Positions 43,323 to 54,345 of a stretch of DNA of 64,000 nt are shown here, piece after piece (the first letter of the stretch is position 1; each line of letters starts with the position of its first letter). Where the stretch lies: the NCBI GenBank assembly GCA_025531455.1, contig JAMYHL010000062.1, positions 124,001 through 188,000 of the forward strand, given 5' to 3'. Below the pieces are notes generated by a model. The model did no database searches, had not been told where the DNA came from, and saw nothing but the letters and a program-made list of their open reading frames with translations. Made by a program: the position numbers and the translations under genes. This stretch comes from Apiotrichum sp. Y4204 (Eukaryota > Basidiomycota > Tremellomycetes > Trichosporonales > Trichosporonaceae).

Positions 43323-45002
43323 ATGTGGATCACCGCGCTCCTCCTACCAACGCTCGCCGCGGCGCTGATCCCGCGAGACGCGCCGGGGACGTACATCCGC
43401 AACATTGAGTTGCCGATCATGAACGGCCTCGTGTGGTCGATGAGCACGGTGCCGCACACAGAGCGGGACGCGTACTGGCGGATAAACGGCGTGACTGCGA
43501 AGGCGGCGCCTGGATCAGGCGAGGTGGTGACGGACACGAGTACGGCGTATTTCGACAACGGTGGGGTGGACGCTGTCAAGACCCCGCGCCTCGTCTTCAC
43601 GTTCCCCCGCGGACCGATGTATTTCCGCGGCAGGGTCAACGGGGTCGCCGAGGGCGCAAATCTCGGCGTAATCGAGTACTATGCGAACGGGGATCGCACC
43701 GAGATTCCGATCAACTACAACCAGTCGCTCCAGGACCGTGGGCAGCTTTTCGAGGTCATGGATTCGCAGCTTTCTGGCGCCGCGAGCGCCGCGTTTATTC
43801 TCGGCGCCACATTCCAGGGCAGCATCCAGATCACGCATTTCGGCTACAACATCAGTGTGCCTGCCACGATTCCGGACGACCGCGACTTTGTGGTCGCGGA
43901 GAGGATTAACTTCGTTGATGGAGACAAGCTTTCGACAGACAGTCGGATTGACTACCGCGGGGGAAACTACTCGGTCGCGAAGCTCAAGGCCAGCAAAGGA
44001 TCCGACACGTTGGCGTTTCTCCAGGGCACTCCGCAGAACAATACTGGAGCGGCCAACGCCTCGGCCCCGGCGATCTCCATCTCCGTACCTGTCAACACGT
44101 CCGCAATTCAGTTCAACGGCGGACTGGGAAGCACCGCGGCGCCCAAAACGATTGAACTGATTGCAAACGCCGGCGACAGCGAGACGCTCGACTCGTGGAC
44201 GCTTCAGGGCGGAATGGACAACCGCACCCTAGGAAACGGCGTACAACTCTTCGCGGCGCTCGACCCCAACACGACTTACACGGCTGTCATCAGCGTCGAA
44301 GACGGGGTACTTCTCGGCAGCGTCGATTTCTTCACAATGTCCGAGATGACGCGACCCAAGGTGGCGGCGAATGCTGCAAAACACGGGCTCAGCTCTGGTG
44401 CCATCGCCGGGATTGTTATCGGTGTTGTTGTCGGTGTTGTCGCCATCGGTCTGGCTGTCTTCTTCTGTCTCCGGAGCAAGAGGAAGACCAGCACAGTCAC
44501 CTCTTCTGGGGGCTCCTACACCAGTCTGAACCCCCGTGACAACGAGCTCCAGCCCATGCCTTTCGCCGCAACAACACCCCCTGCCGTTGTCTACCAAAAC
44601 GAAAAGAGCCGGAGTCCCGTGGCGGACACCGCGCAAGGCACATCACGACCGACTGTTACGACAGCGCCCAATGTAATTCCCAAACACCTCCACAACGTCA
44701 CGAACAGGGGGTTCGCGAGCCCGGAATCCAGCGCTGGCTCGACCTCTGAATCCGGCAATGCCGAGCTGCTCACCAAATCCTCGATTCTCTCGCACGGCTC
44801 CAGCTCCACCCCTTCACGCACCCTCCCCCCTACACCCCAGCCGCCGCCGCCCGCCCTCCCCTCCACCTCCACCGGCATTCACATAGAGGAGGACGCCGGA
44901 CATCTGCAGACCCTCCCGATGCAGATCCTCCCGCCAAACTACAATCCGCAATGGGAGCGCGAACACCTCGACCGCGCGTCAGAGAACGAGCCTCGGCCGT
45001 AG
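43323..45002 (+). CDS. Single-pass membrane protein with proline-rich cytoplasmic tail
   Basis: Single exon, 559 aa. Signal peptide at about 1-15 (MWITALLLPTLAAAL), then a roughly 340-residue ectodomain with many N-x-S/T sites and beta-rich spacing. One transmembrane helix lies at about 359-383 (GAIAGIVIGVVVGVVAIGLAVFF), followed by a basic stop-transfer RSKRK. The C-terminal 170 residues are Ser/Thr/Pro-rich (PPTPQPPPPALP). This is the layout of many basidiomycete cell-surface proteins of unknown function, comparable to wall-stress-sensor or Mid2-like architecture. I see no WSC domain or enzymatic motif. It should sit in the plasma membrane with the N-terminus outside. Function is not assignable. 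Confidence 0.8.
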   Translation: MWITALLLPTLAAALIPRDAPGTYIRNIELPIMNGLVWSMSTVPHTERDAYWRINGVTAKAAPGSGEVVTDTSTAYFDNGGVDAVKTPRLVFTFPRGPMYFRGRVNGVAEGANLGVIEYYANGDRTEIPINYNQSLQDRGQLFEVMDSQLSGAASAAFILGATFQGSIQITHFGYNISVPATIPDDRDFVVAERINFVDGDKLSTDSRIDYRGGNYSVAKLKASKGSDTLAFLQGTPQNNTGAANASAPAISISVPVNTSAIQFNGGLGSTAAPKTIELIANAGDSETLDSWTLQGGMDNRTLGNGVQLFAALDPNTTYTAVISVEDGVLLGSVDFFTMSEMTRPKVAANAAKHGLSSGAIAGIVIGVVVGVVAIGLAVFFCLRSKRKTSTVTSSGGSYTSLNPRDNELQPMPFAATTPPAVVYQNEKSRSPVADTAQGTSRPTVTTAPNVIPKHLHNVTNRGFASPESSAGSTSESGNAELLTKSSILSHGSSSTPSRTLPPTPQPPPPALPSTSTGIHIEEDAGHLQTLPMQILPPNYNPQWEREHLDRASENEPRP

Positions 45003-46324
45003 TGAAAACGGAAATGGACTTTTTTTAACTCTGGCCGTATCTTATGTTAATTTGTTATTCTGCCTGACTCTGAGGTTGAGTTGTCTTGGCGTTGGTAGCG
45101 CTGTCGCGCCCTGTCCTACGCGTCGCCGATGTTCTGTTGACGACAGTTGGGTAGGTCTTATCAGCGCTCAGAAAAGAGCACATGTGTTGCGCCGAGACAT
45201 TTACATTTCGGCACGGCATTGGCTCGGACCATGTTGCCTGGGCTAATGGGTGTGATCGACGCACGATGCGCAGTTGGAATCTGGCCGACGAGAACCAGGG
45301 GTGTCTTCAGCAAAGTTTCGGTCATTTCCATAACGGATTAGACAGGTCTCACCTCGCAGGTCTCGGTCTCTTACCACCGGGGTCACAGGTCAAAAGTGAG
45401 GCGAAGGAGCAAGGCTCCCATTGAATCGTAGTCGGTCAAATCTTCGCGCAAGTCAGAACAGCGCTACGGCAAACCAGCCCGCACTTGAGCGCCTCCCATT
45501 CTGCGGTGGAGAGAAAGGCTGCTTGGCTTGCTGGTAGTCACAGAGAGAACAGTATGAGGACTGAATTAGCTGGTCAGTGTTTTGGAGCGCTAGTGTGAGA
45601 AATGTTGAAAGGTGAGAAAGAGACAGGAAAGAGCGCAGGACGATCACTCTAGTGCGCGGCAGCACCCGTGGCGCGTGCCAAGCCCTCAGAGCGTCGCGGA
45701 ATGCGATTGTTCTATTGCCAAGAGAGTATGCCACCGTGCGACCGACACTGACTTCTAACTCTGATCTGGCACTGCTCATCCAATATGAGTGTTGCACCCC
45801 ATGGGCCTTTTATAACCCCTGTTCACACCTTGCTCATCATCATCGTTGCTATAGCACAAGCTCACCAACACTTTTGGCACTAGAACAGTGAAGTCTTGGC
45901 CTTCATCTGCACACACATGCCAGATGGGGCCAACGGGAGGTCTCCCCTCTTTGGCCCACAAAGGACACTGGTCCGGCTCTGCTCGTGCACTACGGGCTGT
46001 GAACATGTCAAGGCCAAGGTCTAGAAGATTAGGCTTGAGCCTGGCTAGTCTGGACCAGACGCGCCGACACGCGTTGGTGCACACGCTTTGGTGCCATTGA
46101 GGCCGAATTGATCGAATTGAACTACTGCCCCCCTCAACCAGCTGAGTCCACTGCTGTTTGGTTCGGCAGACTAGCGCGTCATGGCGTGCAGCCACCGAGC
46201 GATGTGTCGTGGCCATTGGGCAGGTGCGCTCTGATGGGTGTTCGGCTTGAGAAGAGTTGCTTGACAGAGTCAATATAAACCGGACCTTCTTCCGACCATC
46301 CTCACCCAAAGTTCCCCACCCACC
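45003..46324. other. Intergenic, no gene recognised
   Basis: 1.3 kb. Frames on both strands are mutual shadows. A TATAAA box near 46274 serves the gene at 46325. Confidence 0.5.
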
Positions 46325-47335
46325 ATGTCCTCCATACTCAACCTCATCGGTGCCGCCGCTCTTGTCGGCACCGTGGCCGCCCAGTCGGGCTTCATCGGCT
46401 GCTTCAACATGGCCGACTCGGCCGGTACCACCACGCCTATTTCCCCCAACCCCGGGACTTCTGAGAGCTGTGCTGTAAGTACAACTACTGAAAACATCGT
46501 GGGAAGGCGATACTAACATTTTCAGGCAGCTTGTCTTAGCTCAAACCCCAGCACGACGTATGTCTATTGGCGAACGGCCGACTGCCTGTGCAACACCGGC
46601 ACCGGTCCGTCCGCCATGGTCGTTGCGCAGCACACCTCCCAGGTATGCACGTACGACACCGACTACAGGGTGTACAACGTCAAGACGACGTTTGACTTTG
46701 GTTCATGTACCGACATGCCGGCGTACGCTCCGTCCGACTTTGGTACCGCCGAGACGCAAGTGGCTGCCCCGAGCCAGTGTTTCTCCCAGTGCGCGAACTA
46801 CGTGGTGGCGGTCCTCTCGCCCCGCCGTGGCATGACCTGGTCGTGCAAGTGCGCCAATCAGCCGGTCACGGGCCCCTCGGACGCGCTGTGCGAGACTACC
46901 GAGTATTACATCTTCTCACACTCGCTTCTGGAAGCTTCGGCCGGCCTCGCACGCCGCGCGCGCCAGACCGCCCTTGCAGTCGACATTTCCCGATGCCGCT
47001 GGGGCCTCACGGCCTGTGCCATCGATGCCACGTCGTCTTATGAGTGCCTGGACACCCAGTCCGAGATCTGTAGGTAACGTGGTATTCGTCTCGAGGGAAG
47101 GAACTCAACCCAGACTCATGCGGCGGATGCCTCTATGGCAGCGAGGACACGACCAAACAGGGCACCGAGTGAGTAAATCGCACACCCATCGTATGCATAA
47201 TGCCTCGCTGACAGCAGCTGCACGACTCTCCCGGGCATCCGCCGCAACGGGGTCACTTGCCAGGCCGGCGAGTGCAAGGTCTGGGGATGCCGTCCCGGCT
47301 GGGAACTTGTTAACGGCACTTGTGTGCAAGAGTAG
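46325..47335 (+). CDS. Secreted WSC-like/CPL1-like cysteine-rich protein
   Basis: Four exons: 46325-46474, 46526-47069, 47114-47168, 47218-47335; introns 44-51 nt; 288 aa. Signal peptide at 1-19 (MSSILNLIGAAALVGTVAA). Two cysteine-rich WSC-like segments follow (GFIGCFNMADS… and FGSCTDMPAYAPSDFG…). The C-terminus has the CPL1-like module: GLTACAIDATSSYECLDTQ, SCGGCLYGSEDT, TLPGIRRNGVTCQAGECKVWGCRPGWEL. In Cryptococcus neoformans Cpl1 is a secreted protein affecting capsule and host macrophages; the same domain also occurs in non-pathogens, so no virulence role is claimed. It is likely wall-associated or secreted. The last three exons are needed to complete the CPL1-like block, and their phases agree. 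Confidence 0.82.
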
Positions 47336-47793
47336 AGCGCTTACTGCAACAGTAGTGGCTGCTTGGCCGCGAGTTACAATTCATTGAGTAGTGACCCCAT
47401 GGACACTGTGAGACCTCCTATTGCCAAGGCAAGATACCTGGTAGAACTATGCATGAAATAATACTATCGGCTTAGCATGGTCACTCATTGTTTACAATAG
47501 CTCAGTGGGCGATTCACAGCAGAAGCCAAGTTGTGCGTTAGGACCACAAAATACATGTTGGTGTTCTACAAGGCTAGGAATCAAGGGTGGCGCATGGTAT
47601 TACCGTAAGGTGATCGTGTGGAAGAGCGTGTGGGGCTCGGCAGGATTGCGCTGGCTCGGACAGCCGACAGAAAGGCAGAACGTTGCGGAGACGAATACAC
47701 ATGTGAGGAGGGATACAGGGAAGGAATAATACGGGCAGTGTTGCGAGTGGCTAGAATCGAAACGACATAAATCGGAGAAGCTGAGACACGCCC
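47336..47793. other. Intergenic, convergent trailer space
   Basis: 460 bp between the CPL1-like and chromodomain genes, which converge. Nothing recognised. Confidence 0.5.
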
Positions 47794-48351
47794 CTACTTT
47801 TTGGACGTCTTGGCCTTCTTCTTAGGCGGCTCCTCGGTGTCGCCCGCCGGACGCTTCTCGGTCTTGATCTCCGTCTTGACGGGAGAGGCAGTCCCCTCAG
47901 CTCCTTTGGTGCCGTTTCGGCGGCGCTTGAGATGGAGTGCACGCGCACGCTCAACCCAGTACTTGAGGACCATCTGCGGCGCGTTCTCAAAGTTCTCCTC
48001 GGGCTCCCACGTCTTCTCGTCCGTGCCGCCCCACGCGACGAGGTAGCTCAGCACGCCGCCGTAGAACCTGTGCCTGAGGACAGCCTCGACCTCGTATTCC
48101 TCCGTTTCGGGTTCGGCGTCGGCGTCGGGCTCGACCTTGGCTCCGGGTTCGGACTTGATGGACGGTTCGGGGTCGGGGCGAAAGGGGTCGGCGCCATTCG
48201 CCCTGCCGCCATTGGGCTCGACGCGACGTTGGTGGTTGTCCGCCTTGCGGCGCGCAAAGGGAACGATGGGGGGTAGACGCTCATCAGAGGAGGTGCCCAA
48301 AGAGCTGTCTCGCGAACCAGGATTGAAGTCGGACAAGGAGGAACACGGCAT
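47794..48351 (-). CDS. Small chromodomain protein
   Basis: Single exon, 185 aa. A chromodomain spans about residues 85-135: EYEVEAVLRHRFYGGVLSYLVAW, then TDEKTWEPEENFENAPQMVLKYW. It retains the aromatic-cage positions expected of methyl-lysine readers (first Tyr, Trp in VAWGG, and WEP). The N-terminal half is Ser/Pro- and acid-rich (EPGAKVEPDADAEPETEE). The C-terminus is basic with a KKKAKTSKK tail that could act as a nuclear signal. No chromoshadow domain is present, so it is not a full HP1. A histone reader role in chromatin is inferred. The alternative, a chromodomain left over from a retrotransposon integrase, is possible, but no integrase motifs adjoin it. Confidence 0.75.
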   Translation of the reverse strand: MPCSSLSDFNPGSRDSSLGTSSDERLPPIVPFARRKADNHQRRVEPNGGRANGADPFRPDPEPSIKSEPGAKVEPDADAEPETEEYEVEAVLRHRFYGGVLSYLVAWGGTDEKTWEPEENFENAPQMVLKYWVERARALHLKRRRNGTKGAEGTASPVKTEIKTEKRPAGDTEEPPKKKAKTSKK

Positions 48352-49484
48352 CGTGCGGTGTCGAGACCGGGAGGAGGGGTGTGAAAGTTTGCTTGCCGTA
48401 AGGCGTCGGGGATACGACGCGTTTTACCTGCAAAAAAATCAGTCACATGGCCACTCGTAACAAGACAAACCAGTGGGCCAGTGCGGACGCGTGAACCGTG
48501 CAGATTGGGGGAGGTTGCGTTTCAGACGGCAAGAAGGGCCTATAGCGGAGAGAGAGAGTGATGTTAACGAGACTGATAGTGACAATGAAGAGCCAAAAGA
48601 GATGAAGTAGAGGGAGAAAGGGCAAAGATGGATAGTCGACAAGAAGAGCCAGGAGACCAGGCAGCGTTCCCCCAAACATAATCACACCCCAGAGGGCTTC
48701 ACGCGCTTCACGAACGCGCAGACGCGCATGGCACAAGCACAGTCAATCTGACAGGCATGACAGGGTTGACTCACCTCTCCGCCGATCGGGCGATCGGGCC
48801 CTCTGGTGCAACAGATGCAACAGAAGCAGATGACGTGTGTGTGACTAGACCAGGAGGTGACTGGACTGGTAAGGGTCTGTGCACAGTACTTTGCGAGAAG
48901 CTTGTCCATATCCATATCCTTTGAACGCAACTACTCTTGCACATTCTTGCACTCTTGCACTCTTGCACTTGTCCAATTATTCAGCTACCATTAGTACATT
49001 TGTTCTTTATCTCCTTGTATCCTCGAGCAACGTCCAAAACAAGTGGTAGAGGCAGCAAATAATACCTCTGATTGCCCACAGCATCCGCACTACGGTTGTA
49101 CGGCGGCGACTTCTTCCCCACTGAGCCCTGGGTTCCACAACTTCTCCAACGCCGTTTTCCCTACCCACGTCGTTGGGGAGGACTATTCGCAGTCGCATTA
49201 TGAGTCCTTTGCTTGAGATCTTCAACGTTCCGGTCATAATGGGAACGGCTCGCTATCTCTGCATGAAAGATCAAAACCAACCGTGAGTAATCGTGTCAGT
49301 GACTTCCCCGGTGGTTGAGACTTGTCGACATGTTTGTCACATGAGCGCGAATGGCTTTGAGTATGAACGAGTACTTGTTTCCCTTGCTTCCTTCCTGCGA
49401 CTACTTCTCATAGAGCTGACGATAGTAGGACCTGAAACCTTTGTGAGGCGCTTGCTGGCCCCCTCAGAGGTGAATGCCGGGGTC
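48352..49484. other. Intergenic, no gene recognised
   Basis: 1.1 kb. It contains TCTTGCAC-type direct repeats at about 48934-48970 and small frames without recognisable content. Confidence 0.5.
48934..48970. repeat. Short direct repeats of TCTTGCAC
   Basis: Four near-consecutive copies of (A/C)TCTTGCAC. Simple repeat. Confidence 0.7.
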
Positions 49485-50486
49485 TTATTCCTCCTCGGAG
49501 TCGTTCGGATTGTAGACAACGGTGAGAGGATCGGCCGCATGCTTGTATCTCTTGCCACCGTACGACAAACGGGCCTTTGCCCTACGAGTGACCAAGTGCT
49601 CGACGTCTTCTACTTCATTGATGCTGCGACGCGGTCGAGGGATGATATTGTTGTTGATGAGGGCATTGCGCGATCCATACTGTGAGTCAGCCCACATATC
49701 GAGGGTATGTTACAACCTTGATGACCACAGTAGATGCCTTAATCGTTCTGTCAATGTCGAAGTCGCGACACCTAACGGCACGCGCAGGGCCAACGATGTC
49801 CCCATCGACATAAGAGTCGGTTACCTTACCCTCCCAACTAGAGTCCAAATACCCCAAAGGTCGATCATACGTTTCGGGCTTGTCTTCGTACGGGTCTGAG
49901 GCTCTGCCTGCTTCCAGCTTAACGACAATTGACCCGTAGTAGAGCAGTTCTTTTGGCTTGGGTCCGTCGTCGAAAAATACCTCTAGTCAAGGCGAGTCTT
50001 TCATTACTATACTCACAATTTTCGAAAACTTATAATTCTTCAGAACAATGTTTCCTCCTTGATCCTTGTCATGCCACCAAGAGTCATAGCAAGCAGACGC
50101 CTTGGACGCAACCTTTCCATTGTTGAGCTTGCGGCCGTCAATTGTGCAGGTCACCGAAATGTCAAACTCGGGAACGTAATTCGTACGAACCACCACCGCA
50201 AAGGGCTGGGACATCAGATTAGGATGCGGTTTTGTGACCTACCCGCTCCCACTCCACTTCGGCGTAGACCACATCCAGGTGTCGATTGCCAGTACGACTC
50301 GCCGCAATGTGGGACTGATTGTGCTCGGCTACCATCAACATCCTCACTGGTGCCGCAACTCACGCAGCCGAACCGTCTTATCGGTGTACTCGAGATATAC
50401 CTGGAGTCAATACACCGCCTACTTTTCCTTCTGTTAACCTTTGCACTCACCTCCCAGTCTTTCCAAAAGCCTCTTGGGATCTTCAT
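49485..50486 (-). CDS. DUF7918-like fungal protein, function unknown
   Basis: Six exons: 50486-50451, 50400-50364, 50328-50243, 50205-50017, 49980-49714, 49679-49485; introns 34-50 nt; 269 aa. Every junction is in phase. The protein starts MKIPRGFWKDWEVYLEYTD. It has a core RPFAVVVRTNYVPEFDISVTCTIDGRKL, then NYKFSKIVFFDD and LLYYGSIVVKLEAG, and a basic tail with an acidic end (NPNDSEEE). The F-x-V … D-x-S … DGR … G-x-I order resembles the DUF7918-type proteins common in basidiomycetes; this is recalled pattern only. There is no signal peptide, membrane helix or catalytic motif. The first two exons are very short (36 and 37 nt), so the N-terminus is the least certain part. Confidence 0.6.
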
Positions 50487-51221
50487 TGTGGTGCGAAGTG
50501 CTAAGTATGGTAAAAGAAAATGAGAGGTGAAAGGAGAAGTGAAGAGAGAAGAAGAACGATCAGCTTGATAGTTGATGAGAAGATCCAACTGGGGAGCTCC
50601 TGTCCGAGGACACAGCCTGTGCGGCGTTGCCATGGGAACCCGGCCAGCGGATCCATGTGTGTAAGGGCGCTCATCGGAGACTGCGCAATGTGCTCATCAC
50701 AGACAATCAATAACACTTCTCACACATGGGGCGCCGCAGGCCTGCGCCTGAGATCGTGAGGTGCGCCTCGGCTAGCTGACGGTGAGACTGAACGTTACTG
50801 ATACCGTTCGTGTTTCTGGGCTGTGGACAGACTTCGTCGAACTCTGATAGAACAATACTAGCACAACAAAGCTCATGTAAACAGAAGCTTGACGGTTACT
50901 CCAACATTAGAGGAGTATTGTCACCCAGGTGTTGGTCGGGAAGGCTACCTAATAACAACTGTCCACATGTTCAGGCTTTACACTAGAATGGTGTCTTGTT
51001 GGGATCAAAAATGTCAGACCTCGCTCACAAGCTGCCGCTACAGTATTCTTTCATCCCGGGACCTGCGAAGATACCATTTATGACAGCTATTCAGAAAGTG
51101 TCCTGTGTCACCGAGTACGTCCTTCTTCAGTTGGGCTGTCTCACGTCCCCTTCACAGATTTCTTTGGAAAAGGCAACGTCTTTGGCTGTCTTTGGCTGCC
51201 ACTTGGAGCCCAACTGGGCGA
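50487..51221. other. Intergenic, no gene recognised
   Basis: 735 bp. Promoter side of the DUF7918-like gene and 3' side of lectin-like gene 3. Confidence 0.5.
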
Positions 51222-51870
51222 TTAGGGGTAGTTCTCAGGGAACTCGAGGATAAGAAGTTGGTTGTTGTGGTCCCCCTCAATGCACTCCCACAGCTGAAGG
51301 CCCAACTTCGGGTTTCCGTCGCGGACGTCGATGCACAAGTTGGTGCCCTTGAGCCGGAACTTGCCTTCCTTACGCTCCCACGTCTGCTGGAACAGCCCAG
51401 GGTAGCAGTCCCAGACTTTGAGCGGCGTTCCATTGCGGGGAGCTGGTGTGAGCTGGGTGCTACGGGCGGCCCAGAATCTGCAACTTACACAGTCCCGCGT
51501 CCACGCATTTAGGCCCATGCCTGCTTCCGCCAACCAGCTGAATGCTTCCCGTTTCGGCCGAGGTGTCGAACGCCCAGGTGGTGATACCCCACTTGGGGGC
51601 GTCCCTCTCTCCGCTAAAAATCAGCTCCCATACCCCACCGTCTTTGGATTTTGAATCTCTCGCTTATCAAGGGATGGGTGATACGCACAAACGGATGAGG
51701 TCGCCGTTCTGCACGAACATAAGGGGGTAGCCGGCGTAATAGTGGGGACCCCGCGGCCACCCAATCAGCCACCAGTCCTTATGCACGCGATCCTCCTGGC
51801 TGAGAGGAGCCGCGACGGCCATGGCCATCGCGAAGAACACGGCCAGAACCATCTGCAGAATGTCGGTCAT
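51222..51870 (-). CDS. Secreted ricin-B-fold lectin-like protein 3
   Basis: Three exons: 51870-51689, 51658-51489, 51442-51222; introns 30 and 46 nt; 190 aa. Signal peptide at 1-21 (MTDILQMVLAVFFAMAMAVAA). The trefoil blocks match the paralogues at 38760 and 40499: KCVDAGL, NGTPLKVWDCYPG, QQTWERKEG, NLCIDVRDG, LWECIEGDHNNQLLIL. The final QxW tryptophan is replaced (NNQLL), so the last sugar-binding lobe may be altered. The first intron is only 30 nt and uses a GAG acceptor, the only one that keeps frame without a stop, so this junction is less sure. A GATAAAAG box lies near 51966-51975 on this strand. Carbohydrate binding is inferred. Confidence 0.78.
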
Positions 51871-53205
51871 GAGGGAGTACAGTACGAAGGGGTACAGTGA
51901 GAGAAGAATTGTTTGATGAAGTGTCAGATTACCGACAGCGGGGAGCCGTGGCGAGAAAAAAGGCTTGGCTTTTATCTACCACTCATTGTCGGTTGCGGTG
52001 GCCACCGAAGGTTCGGAATAGTTTACCGTACTTCACTGCCGGTCAATAACCTTTGAATGATGTGATCCGGATCATCAGGTGAAGCGGAGTGGGTGGCGCG
52101 GTGTGCCGAGGCCGCTCCGGCAGTTCTTAGGGCACGGTGAGATCGAGGATTCAAAGCACCTGACGTCTCCTGTACACGGCATCGGCACAAAAGATGCAGT
52201 TCCGCGATCCACAAATCACGACGCCTCGAGCATTGATCGGCAAACCCCCGCGAGATGCCCGACGCCGTTCTGGCATGACATCAAGTCATGCCGGAATTTT
52301 GGGTGTGGTTCATCATATTATGCATCATGCCGCAAACCAAGGTTTGGCTCCGGCATTCCTGCCCCCAGCCATGTGATCGTGCGCTAGGGTAAGCCGAACA
52401 TCGGCCTTCTCCAACTCCGCCGGAAAAGAGAGGAGAATGTCACCCGCAGATCAACAAGACGGTCAGTTGCGTGTCTGGAGAAACAGGAGTGTTGTATTAT
52501 GGCTGGTGATGTCCTTCGGCAGACCTCCGTGTCGGAAGATTGACATGTGTCTGGGGCAGCTAATGAGCAGCAACGATACGAGTGTCAACCCTGAGAGAAT
52601 GCCCTGCGGACTTCGACGAAATGCTCGCAAGATGGTGTCGTAGGTTATTAGCTGCCCTACCGAGTTGGGGAAGATGTCGACTGGCACTGAGCGCTTCCTC
52701 TAGTTTATCAGCACTGGTTTGGCGGAGACACTCACTGGACATCGGGTCGCATGGGTTGTCGTCTGGGTGCGAGGCGACATACTGCACGTGGAGGGATGAC
52801 GTCAAAAGCTGCCCCCGTGCTGTACTGGCCAGACATGGCGGGAGGCCCTGTAGGTGAACGTGAAAGAAGTTAACAAGAACGGAGAGGACGATGCCTTGCA
52901 ATGCTCCGGCCAGCTGTTATGCTGTGTAAGGTAACTTGTCCAAGTGCACAGGGGAGTGTAAGCAGTGCGCGCGCCAGTGCCTGTTTGGGCCGACGTGAAA
53001 CGTCAGGAGCGACACTTTCACAAACATTTGCAAGTGTGCAAGTCGTCATTCCATCCTCGATACACGCCCTTGCTCACACGTTCAGCGCTCTTGATCTGGA
53101 ATTTAGTCCAGACGGTAATCCAGCCATTCTTGACGGTGGTTAGGTTCAGGATGAGGAACTGCACGGGATTCGACAACAGCCTGACCTATACATCACACAG
53201 ATCGA
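51871..53205. other. Intergenic, no gene recognised
   Basis: 1.3 kb. Small frames on both strands without domains. A CATGACATCAAGTCATG palindrome lies near 52273-52289. Confidence 0.45.
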
Positions 53206-54345
53206 TCAGCCTCGGAGCGGCGGCAAACCGTCCTTCAAACGGGCCATGCAGATCGGTTTATACCCTTTGATAAACTCTTCAGGCCCTTTGGGACTGCTCT
53301 GGGATCGAGAGCCCCGGTTTGGAGTTTGTGCGTCGTACAGCGTCGCGATTTTTACGCGGTTGTCGCGACGGCTGCGGCGGACGACGCGAATACGGGGTAC
53401 TGGTGTGAGGAGGAGTGCCATATCGAGATCCTGTATATCCTGCGCGGCGCGGAGCACTTCATCCCTTGATGTTAGCAATGAAATACAAGTTCCACACCAG
53501 ATGCTCACTGAACCTGCTTCGTTTGCAACTCTGGCAGGGTAATCAGCCGACCAGCGTCTTCAAACACAAGACAGTAGAGAGATCCATGACGGAAAAGACC
53601 GGCAAAGCGGGGAAGGGTCGTGCCCTGCAATCGTTTGGCAAAGTTGAAATTGTAGACTTCGTCTGCAAGGCATTGACGAGCGATAGCTTGCGTGGACAAA
53701 CACTTGTTGCGCAGTGGTAGATGCTGCATATCCACCAGCTTGACGACAAGGCCGGGATATAAGATGTTGTCCTTCTGGAAGCGAGCCTGAAAGATGTCGC
53801 AGGTCATGCCCATGACAAAGGTCTCCTCTTCGTCAGGCTGAGTGGACCCAATTCTCCACTTCAACACCACGGTCTCATCCGCATCCTCCTCATCGTTGGC
53901 CGGCATGGGCACTTCGTTCTCGGGATTCACGCCAATGGGGTCCCCATCCCGAGTGTTTCCGACGCGGGTAAGGACGACGGAGGGCATGCAATCCTCATCT
54001 GTCGAGTATTTGCACAGTCGAGCCTCATCCAACTTGGGAGGAGCTACGAGACGGATAGTAACAGCCTACAGTAAGCCCCGACACTTTGTTGTATGGTCTA
54101 CCTCTTGGTCCTCAGGTGCGAAAAGGATAACATACCTTCTCAAGCTGTTCAAAGATGTCTGACATGGGGAGGGCCTCATCGTCTTCCGCATCACGAGGGG
54201 GATTCGGACGGCGGGTTCGCCCCCGCCCACGTGCGGATCCCCTGCCTCTGGTTGCTGGTGACCGTGAGGAGTTCTGTTTGGCAGCGGTGCGTTTTCCGGT
54301 AGTCTTTGTGGATGAGCGCGAGGTGGATGATGGTGTCCTTGCCAT
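53206..54345 (-). CDS. Degenerate protein-kinase-like protein
   Basis: Three exons: 54345-54136, 54065-53509, 53464-53206; introns 70 and 44 nt; 341 aa. The N-terminal 60 residues are basic and Gly/Arg-rich (RGRGSARGRGRTRR). The middle has the layout of a fungal kinase N-lobe: VVKLVDM with the lysine, an EVYNFNFAKRLQGTTLPRFAGLF helix region, and a hinge-like LYCLVFEDAGRLI. The C-lobe is short: where an HRD loop is expected there is only a PVPRIRVV segment, and no DFG is seen (RVKIATLYDAQ stands at that place). It is therefore likely a catalytically dead or non-canonical kinase-like protein, common as expanded families in basidiomycetes. Function unknown. The start at 54345 is the first ATG continuous with the basic domain. 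Confidence 0.62.

Noticed and set aside
38760..51870. Ribosome-inactivating toxins
   Set aside because: Only the carbohydrate-binding trefoil fold is present; no RNA N-glycosidase chain is encoded nearby.
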